From Corylus avellana (lineage: Eukaryota; Streptophyta; Magnoliopsida; Fagales; Betulaceae): 64,000 nt of DNA. Both the position numbers and the translations under genes were made by a program. The stretch covers positions 6,202,329-6,266,328 of the forward strand of contig NC_081550.1 in the NCBI RefSeq assembly GCF_901000735.1. The letters run 5' to 3'. The stretch's first letter is position 1; each line of letters starts with the position of its first letter. The notes beneath the pieces are model-generated. The model did no database searches and had not been told where the DNA came from. It saw nothing but the letters and a program-made list of their open reading frames with translations. Positions 58,847-64,000 of this stretch are shown piece by piece.

Positions 58847-60513
58847 ATAAAATAGTGTTCTCTCAATATAAAAAATAAAGACTATTACAGTTTTCACTCC
58901 ATAGGGTTATCAAAAATTAAAAACTATCAAGTGTTTTGGAAATTTCTGGAGGTAGTTACAGGGTTATCAAAAATTCATGGCAGCTGCCATAGGGTTGTTG
59001 GAGGTTCATGGTAATTATTTTCTTTTATAAATATTTTGTGTTTTATTTTTTTTATAAGTATTTTATGAAAAGTATTTTGTTTTTTGAAAGGAATTTTGTA
59101 ATTTGCTTTGAAAGTGTGTTAAATCTTTTTAGTATTTGAGAAGACAAACCCAAACCAAAACTCTTAAGAACAGTTAAAAAATTAATTGAATAATTGATAT
59201 TTAAGAAAAGTTTTAATTGTTTCAGAAGAAAAATCCAGGACTTTTAACAAACTATTTTATCTTAAAAATTTAATGTGCATTTTAAATCTTTATAGACCAT
59301 TGGCACTATTTTAAATGCTGGTTTGGAGGAAATTTCTGTCCATAAAATATGAAATATTTGATTAAGAAATAATAATGAAAATTCAAAGAATTTTATACAA
59401 ATAAACCCCTCTAATAATTATTGAAATTAGTGATAATTATATCAGTATCAAACATCAGTAAGCATAAGTCATCAAAAGGTCATTAATCAGATCATAGAAA
59501 ATAACCCGTATAAAGTAATGTGATAATTATTTTTATTGTTAAATAAGCATCATACCTTAGTAAGATGAGATGAAAAGTCGTGTGTTTGTTATACGTAACT
59601 GAATAATAATAAAACCTTTATATAATACCATAAAAAATAAAATAAAATTGGTGTTATGAATTATAAAAGTGTTATGGATGCGCTATGTTTCGTATTAGTT
59701 ATTTATCAAGTGAGACAGAGCTTTATGATAGTACTTTAGAATAATTCATGTGAGACAGAGCTTTATTTATCACATGTGACTAACGTTTTTTCTGAACCAA
59801 TAGAAACAGTAATAGAACAACTTATGGTATGTTTGGGTGTGCGTTTGAGTGGTCTAAAAGTGCGTTTAACACTAAAAAAATTCGTTTGAAGAAAAAAGTA
59901 CACGTTTTTGGTAAAAAAAAATTAATAGCAATTTTAATGGTCCAAAATGCCTGAAAATCGTTAAAACGCACTTTTGACAAAAGCTTAAAAATAAAGTTTT
60001 TGCCAAAAAAAACACTTTATGACTTAAAACCTTTATTTATCAAACACAATCTCAAACATGTTCTTAATAAGCATCACGTGATGCTGAAACACTACATAAA
60101 TACTAAGTTAACACTTTTTAAACCCAAAATTCTCTCATCGATCTATTTGAAGGGTTGACTCCTATTCTTATGTCATTTTTATGTTGAAGTAAAGGATTGA
60201 GATTCACAATTATTGCGAGAAAGCCTATGTAAAACTTAATTGTTCATGCAAGTGGTCAGGAAAGAAGATATAATACAGTAATAATAAAATAAACACAAAA
60301 AATTACGTGATTTGGTCTATGAGATACGTCAAACCAAATATGACAATTCTATATTCTAATAGCAATTGGGGGTTGGTATACGACTTTTTAAAACTTCAGG
60401 TTGAATGTTAATGCCACCAAAACATAAGAAAATAAGACAAAACTAAAAACATCCTCCATATATTGTCAAAAAGAGATCCCTTCATTTTATTTAATATATA
60501 ATGTGAGTCTTTT
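58847..60513. other. AT-rich intergenic sequence up to the second gap
   Basis: No gene is recognised. A weak MITE-like pair (TATGTTTGGGTGTGCGTTTG / TTTATCAAACACAATCTCAA) brackets 59828-60058. Short direct repeats such as GGGTTATCAAAAATT recur near 58905 and 58962. Confidence 0.55.
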
Positions 60514-60613
60514 NNNNNNNNNNNNNNNNNNNNNNNNNNNNNNNNNNNNNNNNNNNNNNNNNNNNNNNNNNNNNNNNNNNNNNNNNNNNNNNNNNNNNNN
60601 NNNNNNNNNNNNN
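60514..60613. other. Assembly gap of exactly 100 N
   Basis: A run of 100 N as at the first gap. The sequence after it returns to what was read from 55779 onward. Confidence 0.98.
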
Positions 60614-63600
60614 AACCAGTAATAGAATTTTTGAAGCTATAAATTCAAGGCTTTAAAAGGTTATAAATTCCAGGACCCAGTAAAGGAAGATAAATAAGAA
60701 ACAAAACAAAACTTAAAAATTCTACCAAAAAATTGGCAAACAAAAGCTTAAAAGAAATGGGTTTGTGTATGTGACTACCAGTCATTGCCTTCTCGATAAA
60801 ACTCAGAGACCTTTCTTGCTGGAGCCATGGCTGAGCGGAAGGAGAGGCCTTCTCTCTCTCTCTCTCTCTACAAAGCCCAAGTCTTCATTTTTGGTTGGTG
60901 ACCCAAAAATTATTCCTCTATTAAAAAAAGGAACAAAAGATGCCAACAAGGAACAGAGATGGAACCGAGTCCCACCGAGTCAACTGGGGCCGTGACGGCA
61001 ACAGTGGGCCTTTACAGCTAGGAAGTGTCCGTGCCAATCAAAATAATAAACCAAACAACTCTTTTGGGATTTGTTTGTGCCACAGAAAAAGATTGCACAG
61101 ATCACGACACCAAGCCGGCCCGGCAAAAGGTGCGTTTAACGTTGGTGGTGTAAAAAGCAGTGTGTTTTATGGATAACTAAGCAGAAGCCGGTAAGGGGCT
61201 CAGCTTTTCATTTTCAAACAAAAGTGGGTGTGGAAGAGGATTTTAATTTGGTGCAATACTTAAGGTGGTATTGTCCGAGTGTAGTAGATTCCTTTTTTTT
61301 TTTTCTTTTTTTTTTTTTGTGTGTGTAAAGTAAGTGACTTTTAAGTGTTTATTTGTAGGGGCAGCCGAATTACTATTTTTGAGTCATTCAAGCACTTCCA
61401 AATAATAGTTTGGGAAAATTTCATTGAAAACTCTTGAACTTTCACCCGATTTGATAAATTTTCTTAAACTTTAAAATCTCTTAATTTAGTCTCCTAAACT
61501 TTCAATTGCTCTCAATTTGGACCCCTCTGTCAGATTTTAAACGTTACATGACATTTATACCCCTGACTTTTGTATAAAATTTCAACTTTCAAAACATTTA
61601 AAAAAAAAAAAAAAAAAACAAAAATCAGGGATATTTTGGTCCTTTTTTGTATTTTTAACGGCTAAAATTGATGGATGGGTCAAAATTGAGAGCAATTGAA
61701 AATTTAGGGGACTAAATTAAGAGATTTTGAAATTTATGAGATATTTCAAAACGGGTGGATGTTCGGGAGTCTTCAGTAAAGTTTTTCCTAATAGTTATAA
61801 AGTGATACACCGTAACCATCTTTAAACTTATTGAAGGTGATAATAATCACTTCCGAATTGGCCATGAGGTTGTTGTACCACTTCTTCTGAAACCCCTCGA
61901 AGTGGCCACCTTAAAGGCTCTAGAGTGGTGCAACCCCTGACCACTACCCGACAAGTGCTAACCTTTTTTTAAAAAAAAAAAGAAAAAGAAAAAAGAAAAA
62001 AAAAGTAGGGTTACAAATTGGACAATTGGTTTGAAATGAACAGTCCAAATGAAATATATTTCGGGGTGCAATACCTAACTTAAAGGCTTAGGAGTGGTGC
62101 AACCCCCGACCGCTACTCGATAGACATGTGCTAATCACTTATTTTTTAAAATTTTGTAGCGCATTGGATGATTCATTTTAAATAAACGGTCCAAATAAAA
62201 TATATTTTGTGGTGCAGTACCTAAAGTGTGTCACCGGATCTTGGTCCGTGAAGGACGGGGTTCAAGGAAAGCTTGTGCAAGGGCTGTGAGTTTTAGCCGG
62301 CCGAGGAATGATGGGTAATTATAAGGAACCAGCCGAGAAATGATGTTTGTCTCACGCTTTTTGTCAAACACCTTGGTGCAATCATGGTTTCAAACCGCGT
62401 GGGCAAAGGATTAAGTTAGACGACTACTAAAAGAAGAAATAAATGAAATAGATTTGGGACTTCATAATTGAACTTTTTATCTATGATATATTTTGGGAAA
62501 AGAGGTAAAAATTAATATTTTTAATAAATCACATGATTTTATATGTATTTTTAAAAATGAAAATTATGAGCATTTTAATACATGTCAATTTAAAAAAATT
62601 AAATCTAATTTTTTTTTTAAAAAAAAAAAAACTTTATTTATCGACTTTTGCACGAAATGCATAAGCTAGAAATAGAATAAAAAAAATTCTTTTTTTTTTT
62701 TTTGGCACCTATAAAAATATATATAGAATAAGGAAAATGATTAAGGCACAACTTAAACTCAACTCTGACCTAACTTTTTTCTTAAGTTTTTTTTTTTTAA
62801 AAAAAAAAAAAACTACTTATTGAGGAGAGCGAGAGAGCCTTAAACTAGAGAGAGATAGAAATTTGGTTTAGAAGTTAGGTTAAAGTTGGGCTTAAGTTAT
62901 GTCTGTATCACACCTTATAGAATAAACAAATAACATGTATGTTTGTTAATGTGTTTTTTATTTTTGTTTGAAAAAATGTTCAAGTGTGACGTAAAGGTGA
63001 AATTATTTTTGTATTCTTATGAGTTTTTGTGTTTTTAGTTATTTGTTAATATTTTTGTTTGAGAAAAAAAAAAAAAACACAAAAAGCAAAACAAAAGGTG
63101 AAAAACATATCATCAATTTGGTAATGTTTTGAGAAGTGCTTTGGATTTTGGATTTTGAAAAGAGTTTTTTTTTTAAAAAAAAAAGGTAAAAATTGAGAAT
63201 TGATTTGGTAGGGCCGACATTTGTAAAAGAAGCGTTGAATGTGGAGTCCACTAACAAAAAATCGTTTGGTAAAAGTTTGATAAGTGTTTCGAAAAATAAA
63301 AAATAGGGTAAAGTCTATTTTAACTCCTTCAAACTATCACTCTATTGATAATTTACCCTTTAAATTATCAATTGCGATAATTTACCCCCACAAACTACCA
63401 AAACAATGACAATGTACCCCCAATTTTTTTAAAATGACAAAATTACCCTTACTAAAATAAAAACAAAAATACTAAAATTTATTTATTTTTTTCAAATTTT
63501 AAAAGCAATTTTGTCTTATTGAAAATCTTATAGGGGTAATTTTGTCATTTTGCTAGCATTGGGGGGTACATTGTCATTGTTTTAGTAATTTGGGACATAA

Positions 63601-64000
63601 ATTGTCATAATTGATAGTTTGAGGGGTAGATTGTCATTGTGGTGATAGTTTGAGGGGGTTAAGTGGACTTTAGCTTAAAAAATAAAATAGTGTTCTCTCA
63701 ATATAAAAAATAAAGACTATTACAGTTTTCACTCCATAGGGTTATCAAAAATTAAAAACTATCAAGTGTTTTGGAAATTTCTGGAGGTAGTTACAGGGTT
63801 ATCAAAAATTCATGGCAGCTGCCATAGGGTTGTTGGAGGTTCATGGTAATTATTTTCTTTTATAAATATTTTGTGTTTTATTTTTTTTATAAGTATTTTA
63901 TGAAAAGTATTTTGTTTTTTGAAAGGAATTTTGTAATTTGCTTTGAAAGTGTGTTAAATCTTTTTAGTATTTGAGAAGACAAACCCAAACCAAAACTCTT
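60614..64000. repeat. Second copy of 55779-59165 (starts at the N gap, runs off the window)
   Basis: It begins at the first base after the gap and follows the first copy at offset +4835 to the window end. It contains copies of the long-TIR MITE (61410-61790), the tandem repeat (61913-62230), the inverted repeat (62742-62913) and the second long-TIR MITE (63306-63681). Confidence 0.95.
60779..60828 (-). pseudogene. Duplicate of NPH3-like exon 1, orphaned by the gap
   Basis: It encodes MAPARKVSEFYREGND plus the first two bases of the next codon, identical to exon 1 at 55944-55993, with its donor site and 165 bases of intron 1. The rest of the gene is not next to it because the N gap intervenes. 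It is probably the same exon assembled twice. Confidence 0.85.

Larger units (their letters stand above)
55779..59165. repeat. First copy of a second duplicated segment (matches 60614-64000)
   Basis: It matches 60614-64000 at a constant offset of +4835 with no substitution or indel that I noticed, homopolymers included. It contains part of intron 1, exon 1 and the upstream region of the NPH3-like gene. Confidence 0.95.

Overview
The window is nuclear DNA of a eudicot plant. It has intron-rich genes with consistent GT-AG junctions, AT-rich intergenic DNA full of MITE-like inverted repeats, Ty1/copia and LINE remnants, and a plant-type nuclear tRNA-Ser gene. The sequence alone does not fix the genus. 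Two 100-N scaffold gaps lie at 27230-27329 and 60514-60613.

Layout. 1-2470 is retroelement territory: the 3' end of a copia polyprotein with its short 3' LTR, abutting the leader, primer-binding site and LTR of a second copia element in the opposite orientation, then a broken coiled-coil gene fragment. 2471-7560 is intergenic, with several foldback/MITE elements, three of them side by side at 6.6-7.1 kb. 7902-19132 (+) is a complete nine-exon gene for a DDT/PHD-finger protein of the PTM type (1716 residues). 20807-41125 (-) is the gene for the AP-2 clathrin adaptor alpha subunit; all 27 exons were found and one copy of each encodes 1021 residues. 43862-47925 (-) is a seven-exon RETICULATA-RELATED gene (425 residues, plastid). 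48288-48369 (-) is tRNA-Ser(GCU). 49993-55993 (-) is a four-exon BTB/POZ-NPH3 gene (632 residues). 55994-64000 is intergenic with more foldback elements and a repeated copy of the NPH3-gene 5' region.

The main irregularity is at the gaps. After each gap the sequence goes back and repeats DNA that ended just before it. 27330-32814 repeats 21728-27229 at roughly 99.5% identity, and 60614-64000 repeats 55779-59165 with no difference noticed. The simplest reading is unmerged contig-end (haplotype) overlaps. Read literally, the alpha-adaptin gene has exons 13-23 twice, plus a cut extra copy of exon 24, and the NPH3-like gene has a spare first exon.

The four protein genes are unrelated housekeeping or regulatory genes: chromatin reader, endocytic coat subunit, plastid membrane protein and a likely ubiquitin-ligase adaptor. 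They do not form a pathway. Three of them follow the order remembered from Arabidopsis chromosome 5 (At5g22760-At5g22790). I saw no clearly novel biological system. The points most worth a second look are the two gap-linked duplications, one LINE family lodged in introns of three different genes, the cluster of three foldback elements, the repeated module upstream of the RETICULATA-RELATED gene, and the palindrome in the copia leader.
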